Notes: generated by a model from the sequence alone, not told the origin. A stretch of 64,000 nt of DNA from Glandiceps talaboti (GCF_964340395.1 NC_135552.1:2073017-2137016); one strand, 5' to 3'; positions 1-11,250 are shown, counted from the stretch's first letter. Numbers and translations are program-made.

Positions 1-56
1 TTGAGCACGGTGTGGGAAAGCGCTATATAAGAACCGAACATTATTATTATTATTAT
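1..56 (+). mobile_element. 3' tail of an L2/CR1-type SINE or LINE
   Basis: The window opens inside a short element ending in a GTGGGAAAGCGCTATATAAG block followed by a (TTA)n run. The same tail recurs at 48065-48140. The GCGCTATATAA plus trinucleotide-run ending is characteristic of L2/CR1-clade LINEs and the SINEs they mobilise. The body lies upstream of the window, so LINE and SINE cannot be told apart. Confidence 0.6.
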
Positions 57-1068
57 TACTGTTTTGTTAAGTGGGTAATTACATGTATTACCCATGGTCA
101 GTCAGTACTGTTTTGTTAGGTGGGTAATTAGTACCCATGGTCAGTCAGTACTGTTTTGTTAAGTGGGTAATTACATGTATTACCCATGGTCAGTCAGTAC
201 TGTTTTGTTAGGTGGGTAATTACATGTATTACCCATGGTCAGTCAGTACTGTTTTGTTAAGTGGGTAATTACATGTATTACCCATGGTCAGTCAGTACTG
301 TTTTGTTAAGTGGGTAATTACATGTATTACCCATGGTCAGTCAGTACTGTTTTGTTAAGTGGGTAATTACATGTATTACCCATGGTCAGTCAGTACTGTT
401 TTGTTAAGTGGGTAATTATATGTATTACCCATGGTCAGTCAGTACTGTTTTGTTAAGTGGGTAATTACATGTATTACCCATGGTCAGTCAGTACTGTTTT
501 GTTAAGTGGGTAATTACATGTATTACCCATGGTCAGTCAGTACTGTTTTGTTAAGTGGGTAATTACATGTATTACCCATGGTCAGTCAGTACTGTTTTGT
601 TAAGTGGGTAATTACATGTATTACCCATGGTCAGTCAGTACTGTTTTGTTAAGTGGGTAATTACATGTATTACCCATGGTCAGTCAGTACTGTTTTGTTA
701 GGTGGGTAATTATTACCCATGGTCAGTCAGTACTGTTTTGTTAAGTGGGTAATTACATGTATTACCCATGGTCAGTCAGTACTGTTTTGTTAAGTGGGTA
801 ATTACATGTATTACCCATGGTCAGTCAGTACTGTTTTGTTAGGTGGGTAATTACATGTATTACCCATGGTCAGTCAGTACTGTTTTGTTAGGTGGGTAAT
901 TACATGTATTACCCATGGTCAGTCAGTACTGTTTTGTTAAGTGGGTAATTACATGTATTACCCATGGTCAGTCAGTACTGTTTTGTTAGGTGGGTAATTA
1001 CATGTATTACCCATGGTCAGTCAGTACTGTTTTGTTAAGTGGGTAATTACATGTATTACCCATGGTCA
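57..1068. repeat. 49-bp minisatellite, about 20 copies
   Basis: A head-to-tail array of a 49-bp unit with very few substitutions (mainly TTAAGTGGG versus TTAGGTGGG). Each unit holds an imperfect palindrome, GGGTAAT-TACATGT-ATTACCC. Two units, near 122-136 and 704-718, lack 6 bp exactly at the palindrome centre. It starts directly at the end of the preceding (TTA)n tail, so it may have grown from sequence next to the retroelement. No coding potential. Confidence 0.97.
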
Positions 1069-1576
1069 ATAACCCAATTAGATTTCTCATTTAAAATGTG
1101 GTATGGCTCTACTAGTATACATGCACTTTGTGAGTTTCATCGTGTTTCCAACTTTCCCAAGTACTAGTACATGTACTACCAGGATTCTTCACAACACTAT
1201 ACTGTGTATTAGTAATTCTACCACATATATGTACAAACTATGTATAAAGCAGAAAACTTGACACAGAGTATATAACCGGGTTGTTGTATATCATGACAAT
1301 GTATAGTCTATGTCATTGGTTCTGCAGTGTTTGGAATCTTCACAATCACTGCTACTTTCCCAACTTCTTGCATGGTTATAATGAATATTATTCTCCAATA
1401 ATTTTATTCATTCAGCCGTAAAAATTCTTAGAATAAGAAGGTTTGTCACATCTCATCTTTACCTCGTAATGACGAGGCCCCTTATGTTACTCATATTTTG
1501 CTCAGCTGAACCTAGTGGTCTGAGGCTGAATGAAGACAAATTTTGGAGATTAATACTAGTAATGAATTGTACTAAC
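1069..1576. other. Non-coding, probable intron
   Basis: AT-rich unique sequence with no convincing ORF or repeat. It lies 3' of the donor of the minus-strand exon at 1577-1982, so it is probably intron of that gene. Confidence 0.4.
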
Positions 1577-1982
1577 CTGTGACCGAGACATTCATTAGTA
1601 AGCTTGAATTAAGACGAGATGTGTACATCGTTGATCTCGATTCTGTATTGGGATTACAAGAATTGGGGTAAGAAGTCTCACCCACATCACCAAGATGCTT
1701 GGTTCCTGGAAACAATGTAACTGTCATGCCTGTTTTTACAGGTGCAAATGGTAGTTCTATACTTGAACTACGGGATAAATCATCGCCAAGTCTCATTTTT
1801 TCACTAAGTGTCATGGACTGTTCGCGTAGAATGTTACCCGTTGAAACTGTTGAGTGTTTTGTGTCTTCGCGGTCTGCAACTCCCAACATAGATGTCCATC
1901 GCGATATCATCTCCTGGTCAGAGAAATCTTGCAGACTCTTTTGTTGAGTCTGTTTTGTTTCACGTTGTTGTTTCTTTGACAT
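1577..1982 (-). CDS. Probable first coding exon of an unrecognised protein
   Basis: An open minus-strand exon of about 135 codons begins with ATG (context CACAATGTC) and runs to a consensus donor, CACAG|GTTAGT, with the GT at 1576-1575. The encoded segment starts MSKKQQRETKQTQQKS, contains a motif ISRWTSMLGVADRE, and is rich in Ser, Thr and charged residues. It has no signal peptide, membrane segment or obvious domain and looks like a hydrophilic, partly disordered N-terminus. Amino-acid composition, length and the donor favour real coding sequence over a chance ORF. I do not recognise the family. The rest of the gene would lie to the left, outside the window or in exons I cannot identify. 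A plus-strand ORF over the same DNA is a shadow. Confidence 0.55.
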
Positions 1983-2022
1983 TGTGTGGTTTTTGCTGCT
2001 TCAAAACTATGTATGAGTACTG

Positions 2023-2148
2023 CTATTGTTGAAATCAACATGTAGGGAAAATCTCCCTTCCTGTGTATGTCCACTCTCTGTACTGGTATTGTTGAAAACA
2101 ACATGTAGGGAAAATCTCCCTTCCTGTGTATGTCCACTCTCTGACATA
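2023..2148. repeat. Two-copy 63-bp tandem duplication
   Basis: Two near-identical 63-bp copies containing ACATGTAGGGAAAATCTCCC sit directly upstream (minus strand) of the exon at 1577-1982, in its presumed 5' UTR or promoter. Each copy contains the short inverted repeat GGGAAAATCTCCC. Confidence 0.85.
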
Positions 2149-4038
2149 AAATGATGTTTCTGACGTGATAACTTGAGATAATTTTTCTCACAGAGGATAT
2201 GGTGACTGAAATATACATACAACCTGGTATGGTATTACTGCTGACCCTTGGTAGTGTCCATTGTAGAGGTGTGATACAGTATCATAGCTTGCTGAACAAT
2301 AAATGTAGGTATCACCACAACAACCCTAGCTACCTGATACTATCACCAATAGCAATCTATTTTGACAACAGACCCTGTTATCAGTAAATAATGTTAATTT
2401 TAGAGATCACCAGTAGGTACACATAGACATCAAGTATGTTTCAGAAATTCAAATGTACCTTTTTAAGTGGCAAGGTTTCCAATAAATCCAATAAATCCAA
2501 ACTCCAACATCAGATGTAGATGAGTAGCAGTAGTTAAACCAATAGCTGTCTGTGTTGTAGTTGAACTGTTGACTTAACCCTTCCTATAAATGTTACAATA
2601 AGTGTCAATAAACACTGGTCCTGGTATCCTTGATGAAAATATTTAGACTTGTTATTGTATCCAGAATTCCAACGCAATGCGATAAAAGTAAAGATATTCC
2701 TATGAGAACTGCACTCTAGGTTAGTGCTACTGACAAAGTTTTACCTGGAGCTCAACATTTGGTCTGTGGAAGTGACATCAATCAGCTACATGTATACATG
2801 TATATGTATAGGCTTGATGTTTTGTTGTTTGACTACAATACATGTCCTGGGGGTGTGTGTTTAGTCAAATACATGGTAACAATTCATGATGAGTTCTCAT
2901 TCCTTTTAAACATGGATTGAATTAGTTCATTTAAAAGACAATAACATCTTTACAATACACACAATCACTGCAAAGATCAAGACATGCCTGAAGCTCTCTG
3001 AAGCACCTCAGCTGAAATGGCCTTGTCTGAAGTCTATGTGGAGTCTATGTGGAGGCTCCTAGACTAACAATGTGGCATGTACATGTATAAACTCGTAAAT
3101 TAAGTAGAGCTTCCTTACCAACCACAATGCTAGAAAATGGCTAATGATATTTAAATTACAGCCATTGTGTGTTTGTAAACGCACTTGTTTCTAAGCAATA
3201 CAAACTTGTAGTGTACTTGGTAGGTAAACTGGACTGAAACATTATGGATCAAACCATTACCATGGTGGGGGAATTCATAGTCACTGGGGGATATAATCTT
3301 AGAACTAACTGAAATTGTTCAGGTGTGGTTGAATGTTGCAGTTACACAATGAAAACTTCATTGTTTTTAGTTTCTCAATTCGGTGTTGTTTTTGTCAACC
3401 AATACTAAAACAATAGTCATTGCTAGGATACCTGGGGTAGAAGCAGCCAGAAAAAAAGTGGACAAATGAACAACTATTTAGCAAAATGACAGGTATCAAG
3501 TTCAGCGGCGTTAGATCGGACGAAGTCTTGACTGTGAAGTGAATGGATATGACCAAGACAGGATTACAAGACTAACTACGTATTCATCTTGTTGCCGTGT
3601 GACATCCATAATAAGGATTTACAAGTAAGGATGGATATGAATTAACACTGGTATATTATATGGTTAGGTACCTTTGTACTCTATAAATGGACAAAGAATA
3701 ATTTATTATCAAAGTAAACAGAGTGGCAGATTGTAAGTTGGTTGTCAAACAGTCACTTCAAATTGTTGGTTTGGAATCAAAATAGCTTGAAATTCAAAGG
3801 GTTTTTTGCCACTGCAAAATTTGCCAGTACTTAAAAAAACAAAACAAAAAAAAACAGTACAATTATATATTTTTATCCTTTAAAAATGATGTTTGTTGTT
3901 GATATACCTCCCCAATATTATATTCTGGTGAAAAATCAGCATTTGGAAATAATCATGTTTTCATTTACAATGTTGAATTTCAGGGTTTGATTTACAAATA
4001 ATTTTCAAAAACAAAATATCACAGGACAAACTGAACTA
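2149..4038. other. Unique non-coding sequence
   Basis: About 1.9 kb with no convincing exon, repeat array or RNA gene. Short ATG-TACATGTA tracts occur (for example near 2790), and there is a poly-A-rich patch near 3830-3860. Nothing further can be supported. Confidence 0.5.
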
Positions 4039-4290
4039 GCTCCCTGTGGCACAGTGGATGTGGATAAAACTCAGGATTGTATAAGTAGTCAGGAGATCAT
4101 CAGTTCAAATCCCATTGGACACAGGGGATTTTACTGTGACTGACTCAAACTCAGGGTGAGTGTTCTACGGTCTCAGTGGGTATGGTAGGCTAGCTGTATC
4201 ACTCAGTCATGTCTCACTCACAAGATGAATGTGACTTTTAGGAGACTCCTGGAGTAACGGCTCAGACAGGAACAATTACTGGCATGGAGC
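4039..4290 (+). mobile_element. tRNA-derived SINE (head clear, 3' end uncertain)
   Basis: The sequence starts GCTCCCTGTGGCACAGTGG. It contains an A-box-like TGGCACAGTGG at 4047-4057 and a B-box-like AGTTCAAATCC at 4102-4112, about 55 bp apart, as in a tRNA with a long variable arm. The surrounding bases do not fold into a clean cloverleaf, which indicates a tRNA-derived SINE head (internal pol III promoter) rather than a functional tRNA gene. The 3' limit is a guess. Confidence 0.55.
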
Positions 4291-4490
4291 TCACAGGTAT
4301 ATGTACGTGTATTGTGTTGCCACTGGCATGGGTCACTGCGGATTTGGGATTATGACTATATGTGGAGTGGACAACAGCCCTGTCACATAGTGAGTATGTG
4401 TGAGTGTATACCTACATGTATAAACAGTAAATTGATAAATCAACTCCGACATCATGATGTGATTTCAGTTAAACCATGCACAAAAATTCC

Positions 4491-5246
4491 ACTGTCTGTG
4501 GTGAAATACCAAACACTTCACATTGTCTGTGGTGAAATTCCAAACACTTCACATTGTCTGTGGTGAAATACCAAACACTTCACTGTCTGTGGTGAAATAC
4601 CAAACACTTCACTGTCTGTGGTGAAATACCAAACACTTCACTGTCTGTGGTGAAATACCAAACACTTCACTGTCTGTTGTGAAATACCAAACACTTCACT
4701 GTCTGTGGTGAAATACCAAACACTTCACTGTTTGTGGTGAAATACCAAACACTTCACTGTATGTGGTGAAATACCAAACACTTCACTGTCTGTGGTGAAA
4801 TACCAAACACTTCACTGTCTGTGGTGAAATACCAAACACTTCACTGTCTGTGGTGAAATACCAAACACTTCACTGTCTGTGGTGAAATACCAAACACTTC
4901 ACTGTCTGTGGTGAAATACCAAACACTTCACTGTCTGTTGTGAAATACCAAACACTTCACTGTCTGTGGTGAAATACCAAACACTTCACTGTCTGTGGTG
5001 AAATACCAAACACTTCACTGTCTGTGGTGAAATACCAAACACTTCACTGTTTGTGGTGAAATACCAAACACTTCACTGTTTGTGGTGAAATACCAAACAC
5101 TTCACTGTCTGTGGTGAAATACCAAACACTTCACTGTTTGTGGTGAAATACCAAACACTTCACTGTTTGTGGTGAAATACCAAACACTTCACTGTTTGTG
5201 GTGAAATACCAAACACTTCACTGTTTGTGGTGAAATACCAAACACA
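4491..5246. repeat. 29-bp minisatellite, about 26 copies
   Basis: Tandem units of 29 bp containing CTGTGGTGAAATACCAAACA. The first two or three units are 31 bp with an extra AT (ACATTGTCTG). CTGTCTG and CTGTTTG variants are clustered, the TTTG form dominating the last third, which points to stepwise expansion from the left. Confidence 0.97.
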
Positions 5247-5442
5247 CTATAACTTTAGATATCCTACATGTACCAACAATCACTGCACATTGTCACAATT
5301 TAAAATCAAACAAGTCATTGAGAATGACATACTCCCCGCTACTATGATTGGGTAGTTTATGTTGTCATTTTCAAACCTGATTAATGTTGTTTGGCCTCAT
5401 ATGGTTGTTTTTGATATCACTACTCTGTTCAAGCAACAACAC

Positions 5443-6020
5443 CAGTAGCTTTTTTTCTAATGCGTCCCTGGGACGCGTTCCTGCCAAAATTAGCGTCAAA
5501 ATCCTATTACGGTGCGCCTTTTCCAAATTTACATGCACACAGTCACTACGTCTTTCAGATGTACACTAAATACGTTACAAATGTAAATACATGTACATGT
5601 ACATGAACACACCAGTGTCATTCTCTCACACACCGTCTACAAGTACATACATGTAGTTTGCACTTCCAAAAAGAAAACATTTATATGCAAGAATACGCTA
5701 TACAGTGGTTTAACACGTCAGAAAATGGTCATGGGGCACATTAAACTGTTGGAACGTTTTGTATACGATGGGTCATATTCAAATTTCACAGGTCACACTG
5801 CACATATAAATTTAGACGGTAGTTACAATCAGAACTGTCTAATTCCACGATGTCTGGTCGTACAACTTCGAAGCAATGATAACCGTACATTTGCCAACAG
5901 TAAGCCCCATTTGTCCCCTGTTTATGACGCGTCCCCAGTGACGCATACATCCAAAAAATGCATCCCAAGTGTCAAATAGTGCGTCAAATACGTACAAATA
6001 ACGCGTTAACACGACCTCTG
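5443..6020. mobile_element. 578-bp MITE with 5-bp target duplication AACAC
   Basis: Comparison with copy B of the host element (RC of about 52430-52460) shows an insertion between CAACAACAC and AACACTTGTG. The flanking AACAC at 5438-5442 and 6021-6025 is the target duplication. The insert begins CAG and ends CTG. Subterminal blocks ATGCGTCCCTGGGACGCG (near 5460-5477) and, inverted, ATGCGTCACTGGGGACGCG (near 5928-5946) form a long-spaced inverted repeat. A CAG...CTG end with a 5-bp duplication fits an atypical hAT-like family. Superfamily not proven. Confidence 0.65.
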
Positions 6021-6285
6021 AACACTTGTGAACCAAAATCAAACAGACTTAGATATGTTATGTCTGCTCGTTGGACATGGAACATGCCTACTCATGTTGT
6101 GTCTCCTCGTTGGACATGGGACATGCCTACTCTTCAAGATGACGTCATGGAATAAACCATTCAACAATAAAGGATGGGTCGGGTACGGGGGGGTGGGGGG
6201 GGGGGACCTGTTCAAGCATTTCTGAGAATTACTGCTTTGGACATGAAAACTGCGCCAGCAAAATGGTTGGCAGGCAGCCATATCG

Positions 6286-6554
6286 CAGGGGTGAACAAAT
6301 CATTTTGTGAACTTGTTGTCCCCGGACCAGTGCCTTAAAAAATCTAGTGGTCCTGCTGAAAGAATTAGTGGTCCCAGGTCGCGCTAATGTGAAACATTAA
6401 ATCTTGCCTATGAATCTGTGTATTCAAAGGACTTTTTAACATAGTCATTAACAGTAAGGTACTGGTCCGACGGACCAGACAAGGTAAAATTTGTGTGGTC
6501 TGCCAAAAAAATCACTAGTCCTGGACCCAGGACCAGTGGATTTGTTCACCCCTG
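6286..6554. mobile_element. 269-bp MITE with perfect 16-bp TIR
   Basis: Perfect terminal inverted repeats CAGGGGTGAACAAATC (6286-6301) and GATTTGTTCACCCCTG (6539-6554). It interrupts a core unit of the surrounding element. The uninterrupted unit elsewhere reads CATAT-C/T-GGAT-C/T-GTATCAC, so TATCG/AATCG flanks the insert as an imperfect 5-bp duplication. Inside are subterminal GGACCAGTG / CACTAGTCCTGG repeats. There is no coding capacity. The CAGGGG end resembles hAT-type MITEs. Confidence 0.8.
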
Positions 6555-7032
6555 AATCGGATTGTATCACGACGAAAATGGATATGCACATGTATGTCAT
6601 AGAACACTGTGCTAATACCAACTTTGAATGAGATCTGTTCAAACATGTCTGACTCTGAGTTATGGCTTTGGACATGGAAAATTCGTAAACAAAATGGCTG
6701 CCAGGCAGCCATATTGGATCGTATCACTACAACAATGAATATGCACATGTATGTCATAGAACACTGTGCTAATACCAACTTTGAATGAGATCTGTTCAAA
6801 CATGTCTGAGTTATGGCTTTGGACAGGGAAAATTCGCAAACAAAATGGCTGCTAGGCGGCCATATTGGATTGTATCATGAAATAAATTGACATGCATATG
6901 TATGCCATAGTATGTTGCCCTGTACCAAGTTTGAAAAAAATCGGCCCAGGCATCTCCAAGAAACGGCTCCGGACAGACGGACAGATGGACAGAACCCAAT
7001 CCATAAGTCCCCATCCTGGACTCAGGGACTAA

Positions 7033-8587
7033 TAAATTAGTCTATTTCAACAAAATTCTGAAGTGTTTGCATTTTTACCATTAATCAATGTGTGTGCACA
7101 AGAAATCCATTGATCAGTGAGTGCAAAATGTCAACATTGACATTAGAATGAGTTTATAGTGATAAAGTTGTTAGAGACGCAGTTGATATTTCATAATACA
7201 ACATGTACAGATCATAGCAACCACTAATCTCCTACAGAATAAAGACAGAATGGTAGGTGACCATTTTTGCAACAGACAAAGCATGTTGTATTCAATTTTC
7301 TGTCTAAACATATACATGTAATAACCTGAAGATAACACTGCTAATATATCTACCAATAGATGATGTAGGCCCTACATATATTTGTACTTCTGTGTACTTG
7401 CAACTCACTATCTCAAATTCCATTTGACCATCATGGTTGCCATGGCTACAACTGCTAAACTTTACATTCTCTAAGCTGAATAAGAAAGAAAACAAACTAA
7501 CATTCCGTGGAGGTATGTATATTAACACTGTGATTAATATGATATTATATCACTGTATTAAAGGTTTTCAAAATGCCATGAAATGTTGACCAATGGAGAC
7601 CTAATAGTTATAATACATTGGCTGCCAATCTCAAGCTGTTCACTCCCAGAACAATTTATAATATGGCTGCCATTCTCAAGCTGTTCACTCTCAGAACAAG
7701 TTCATATTTTGAATTCAATTCAAATATTCAGAATATATGCTAAACTAGGTCCTGGTATCTTTCCTGGATTTTAATATTATTTTCACTTTTCTCCATCCAT
7801 TCTTCACAAATGACACTTGAACAAGAAACACTCAGGTCACACCTACATATTGTTGATATCTTTATCCTATAAGGCTATGTACCTTACCTTGTAACATAAT
7901 TTGTATTTGGCTTTTCTACAAGTTTTACATAACTGACTGACAGGAGAACTTTCATTTTGTTTTAACTGTATACATGTACATACATTGTTTCTTTTGATTT
8001 TTCAATATGTAAATATGGTTATATAGTTCAGTATTTGCTGAATATCTAGAATTCAAAACAATCACCTAAAAATTTGAAATGTCAGAACACTGACTTATAC
8101 TGAAATGCCTTCTGCAAAGTAAACATAACGTATCATACAAATTTACATGTATTTATCTATTAAAGCTAAATAGATCTAAATTATTGATTTTTGAAGAAAT
8201 CTTTGACTTTGAGTGCACTATTCTTGTACAAATAATGGCGATCCATTTACAGTACTGTTTACACATGAACATTGCCCTCAATGAGGCTGTTGCTAGGGAC
8301 ATCTTACCACTAGAGGGCGCTGTTCAACTAGCAAACTGAAAGCATGCCAGGCTCCAGCATGTATTACTGGCAGGGTTACCTCAGCAATGAATCAATGTTT
8401 TGAAAAACAATCTGTTTGTAGAGAAAAATGGTTACCTTTCTTGATGTGTTTCGTTACATTTTGAGATGTAGCCTGGTTGATATTTTTGTAATAAAATTTA
8501 GAAACTTTTTCTGGCATGGCTAATTTTGCAACAGATTTGATATTGTTACTTCAAGCCTGTACATCAAAACTACTTGAAAAATCAATG
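7033..8587. other. Unique non-coding sequence
   Basis: No supported gene. There is a short two-copy duplication (GCCAATCTCAAGCTGTTCAC and its variant) at about 7622-7702, and a CTCF-like site at 8307-8322 (separate entry). The rest is unremarkable AT-rich DNA. Confidence 0.5.
8307..8322 (+). promoter_or_regulatory. CTCF-like binding motif
   Basis: CCACTAGAGGGCGCTG matches the bilaterian CTCF core (CCASYAGRKGGCRS) at every position, in locally AT-rich single-copy DNA. CTCF acts in insulation and loop anchoring. Occupancy cannot be judged from sequence. Confidence 0.5.
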
Positions 8588-8816
8588 TGAAACAACACAC
8601 ACCAAGTCTGTGTGGAACAACATACACCAAGTCTGTGTGGAACAACATACACCAAGTCTGTGTGGAACAACATACACCAAGTCTGTGTGGAACAACATAC
8701 ACCAAGTCTGTGTGGAACATACACCAAGTCTGTGTGGAACAACATACACCAAGTCTGTGTGAAACAACATGTACCAAGTCAGTGTGAAACAACATACACC
8801 AAGTCTGTGTGAAACA
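8588..8816. repeat. 25-bp minisatellite, about 9 copies
   Basis: Units of 25 bp with core CACCAAGTCTGTGTGGAACA. One unit lacks AACAA, and the last units carry GTGTGAAAC variants. The period keeps three frames open on each strand, so overlapping ORFs here are artefacts. Confidence 0.96.
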
Positions 8817-8969
8817 TTCATATTGATGGTGCAAATCGAGAGATCTGATTTGTCAAGACAACAAACTAAGATGTCTAAAATAGTGATAATGCACAATTAA
8901 CGCAAGTCTAAGCGGCCCTGAATGAGAAAAGCAATACTCATTTTTTGATCGTTATCGTCTGCATCCATC

Positions 8970-8984
8970 ATGGCTGCCGTATCT
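8970..8984 (+). CDS. Possible very short first coding exon
   Basis: ATG in a good context (CCATCATGG) encodes Met-Ala-Ala-Val-Ser and is followed at once by a perfect donor, GTAAGT (8985-8990). MAA(V/A)S starts are common in metazoan proteins. There is no independent support, and reading through instead gives only about 30 residues before a stop. Very tentative. Confidence 0.2.
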
Positions 8985-9139
8985 GTAAGTCGATTGCCTG
9001 CAGCACTTCAATTCCATTCCAAAGAGCAGTTTGTTTTACCATTTTTTTTTTTAAAGTTTCATTGCAATTAAATATATTGGTATAATATAATACATTGTAC
9101 ATTTAGCAATAGACTAGCCCTGGGGATGATATACATGTA

Positions 9140-9470
9140 CCAGTTTTCCCAAGTCAACTCAACATATGCACTTGCTATAGCTCATGCATACATTTTGTAC
9201 ATTTCATTCACTGGTCAAAACCTCTCGGTATACCATCCCTAGGGGTCTATTGCTTAATTATTTCAATGTTGCTATGGGTGTGGTCTTGTTGCTAGGCATA
9301 TATGCATACATTTTTTTAATGTTTGTTCATTTGCCTACCTACCATTTGCGTCATATCTTTACAAAATATACATGTAATGGCATTTGGCTGTTGCTAAGGG
9401 CAAGGTCATCATTGCTATGACCAATTGTATCATTTCAACAACATCTGCAGAACATCCCCACCAATTTCAG
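9140..9470 (-). repeat. Interspersed relative of the 53.4-54.4 kb tandem repeat
   Basis: Blocks such as TTGCTATGGGTGTGGTCTTG, TTGCTAGGCATATATGCATA and GGCTGTTGCTAAGGGCAAGG match, in reverse complement, the unit of the tandem array at 53440-54420. About two degenerate units are present here, so the family is dispersed as well as tandem. Confidence 0.6.
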
Positions 9471-9587
9471 GCCCACCTACATGTAGTAGTATTAAAACTC
9501 TATGACCAAAATTCACAGCTGATTTTTTTGTGTTTCTCTCTGCGATTGATTTTGCATGACTGTGAGAGATTTTGTGATGACCAAGGG

Positions 9588-9795
9588 TTGAAATACATGT
9601 ACATATATGTCGATGACACTGGCAGATCATTGAAAAGAAGAATAGATGAATATGCAAAATTACTCTGAATGAGACAGAAAATCAGCTCTAAGAAAAGCCT
9701 GGACACACCATTTGTAGAGGTCCACTCATTGAGAAAGTTAAGATATTGGACAGAGAATCAAGAGAAAAATTAAAGATGATTCAAAATGCTCCATA
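9588..9795 (+). pseudogene. Relic of a Penelope-type GIY-YIG endonuclease domain
   Basis: Two plus-strand segments in different frames look like consecutive parts of the GIY-YIG endonuclease of Penelope-like elements. Near 9600-9665 is YVDDTGRSLKRRIDEY, comparable to the family's Y-x-G-E-T-G-R-S-L-x-x-R-I-x-E-H block. At 9731-9793 is KVKILDRESREKLKMI, comparable to the V-L-D-R-E block before the helical end. A stop and a frameshift separate them, and the Gly of the active-site block is Asp. No reverse transcriptase remains nearby. The two motifs occurring in the right order and spacing is the main support. Confidence 0.5.
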
Positions 9796-10986
9796 GCACA
9801 ACCTTGATAAATGTCATATGTCTCATAATCAGTAAATGCAAAGCTGACTATTCAAAATTGCATTATAAGTGAGAAAAAAAGAGTTAAAATTGGCTATCAG
9901 CAGTGACCCAATTCACTTCCATTCAAAAATAAGATTCCTGTCTGCAATCAGTTGACATTTCCTTCCAGGAGTGTCATAAAGTACCGAACGTAAATAGGCA
10001 TGAAGACTTCTCTCTCAGACAGACAGTAGTTACATGTAGATTGCTTCTGCAATGGTAACAATACAGTTTGTAAATAATGTCCACTTCAATCAAAGATAAT
10101 CTTTGAAATAAACACTGAAACAGTGATCGCCAAAGAACTAAGTGAGCATTTAAACACCAATACGGCATGTAAACCATGTCCTGAGAACATGGACACACTT
10201 GCGAAAAAGTTACAGATGTGGGATTGACAAGCTTTGTGAACTATGACCCCAATGTCAAACATTCTACAATAAAAATCTTCTTACTGTAATCGTGTGATGG
10301 CACGGTAAGGAACGACAGTCATTTGCTGTTGCTATTAGTACGCAGTTATAGTATTGCTCCAGATTGGGGCAAGGCGATGACTTTAGTTTTAGATAAAACG
10401 TAGCAAAAAAGGCACAAATGACTGTCGACAGTCTAGTTGTCGTCTTGTATTGTCACATTCTTGTACATATGAACTCGAAGACCAAACTTGAGTTTAATTT
10501 ATCCATATAATCCATGTTTATCAATTAGATATATTGCAAAATTCTTCAAGTCATACAGAAATAATGTCTCTAACTTCAAAACAAACAGAAATCAGAGCTA
10601 ACGTGGCTCCATTCTAGTTGCAGGCTTTCACGCATAACCATGCGTTGGGATCACAACCTTGATTGTTGATGTCAATATTGTCCAATCATATAGAATATCA
10701 TGAACACATCGTGATATTTGATTCGTTGGTTTCCTAAACTGTATACTTCTGATACCATGATTCCCTACAAAAATCTTCTAATGAATATTAACTAGGGTTG
10801 TTGTACATGAATGACATGCCATCACAACAAGGGAAACAATACATGTTTTTTTAGATGAGTCATTAAAACCCTGAAACTCACGAAATTGGAAGTATGTGAT
10901 ATTTAATTGCACTCTTGATTAAAGAAATTAACTCTAGCAGAATTTGATTGATTTATGATTACCATTTCCAGTCATCATGGACACAC
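9796..10986. other. Unique non-coding sequence
   Basis: About 1.2 kb without a supported exon, RNA gene or tandem array. Confidence 0.5.
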
Positions 10987-10987
10987 T

Positions 10988-11205
10988 ATGATTACATGTA
11001 ATACAGGAGTTATATTGTTACACAATAATTACATGTAATACACAACGAGTTCTATTGTTACACTATAATTACATGTAATACACAACGAGTTCTATTGTTA
11101 CACAATACATGTAATTACATGTAATACACAACGAGTTCTATTGTTACACAATAATTACATGTAATACACGAGTTCTATTGTTACACTATAATTACATGTA
11201 ATACT
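10988..11205. repeat. About 40-bp tandem repeat, 5 copies
   Basis: Units contain ACATGTAATACACAACGAGT and TCTATTGTTACACAATAATT, with small indels between copies. Each carries the palindromic core TTACATGTAA. Confidence 0.9.
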
Positions 11206-11250
11206 ATTGTTATGCTTTAGATTTTGAAAAGTCATATTGACCTTCTTTAG

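Larger units (their letters stand above)
5309..7032 (-). mobile_element. Tandem-core interspersed element, copy A (reverse)
   Basis: Read on the minus strand, this begins TTAGTCCCTGAGTCC, passes a GTCCGTCTGTCCG-rich head, then about 151-bp core units (CAATATGG-C/T-GCC...CCATTTTGTTTG...GAACAGATCTCATTCAAAGT), and ends in modules finishing AATGACTTGTT. Plus-strand copies lie at 51277-52522 and 59037-59730. Two smaller elements are nested in this copy (5443-6020 and 6286-6554). No protein is encoded. A unique head, a short-period tandem core and a unique tail recall pearl/HINE-type non-autonomous elements, but the diagnostic Helitron end hairpin was not seen. Confidence 0.7.

Noticed and set aside
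57-1068. CRISPR-like array
   Set aside because: Units are contiguous with no unique spacers, and the DNA is clearly eukaryotic. The same applies to all other arrays in the window.
4039-4120. A functional tRNA gene
   Set aside because: A and B boxes are present but no acceptor stem or cloverleaf closes around them, which fits a SINE head.
8520-8896. Overlapping 60-104-codon ORFs on both strands
   Set aside because: Artefacts of the 25-bp minisatellite.
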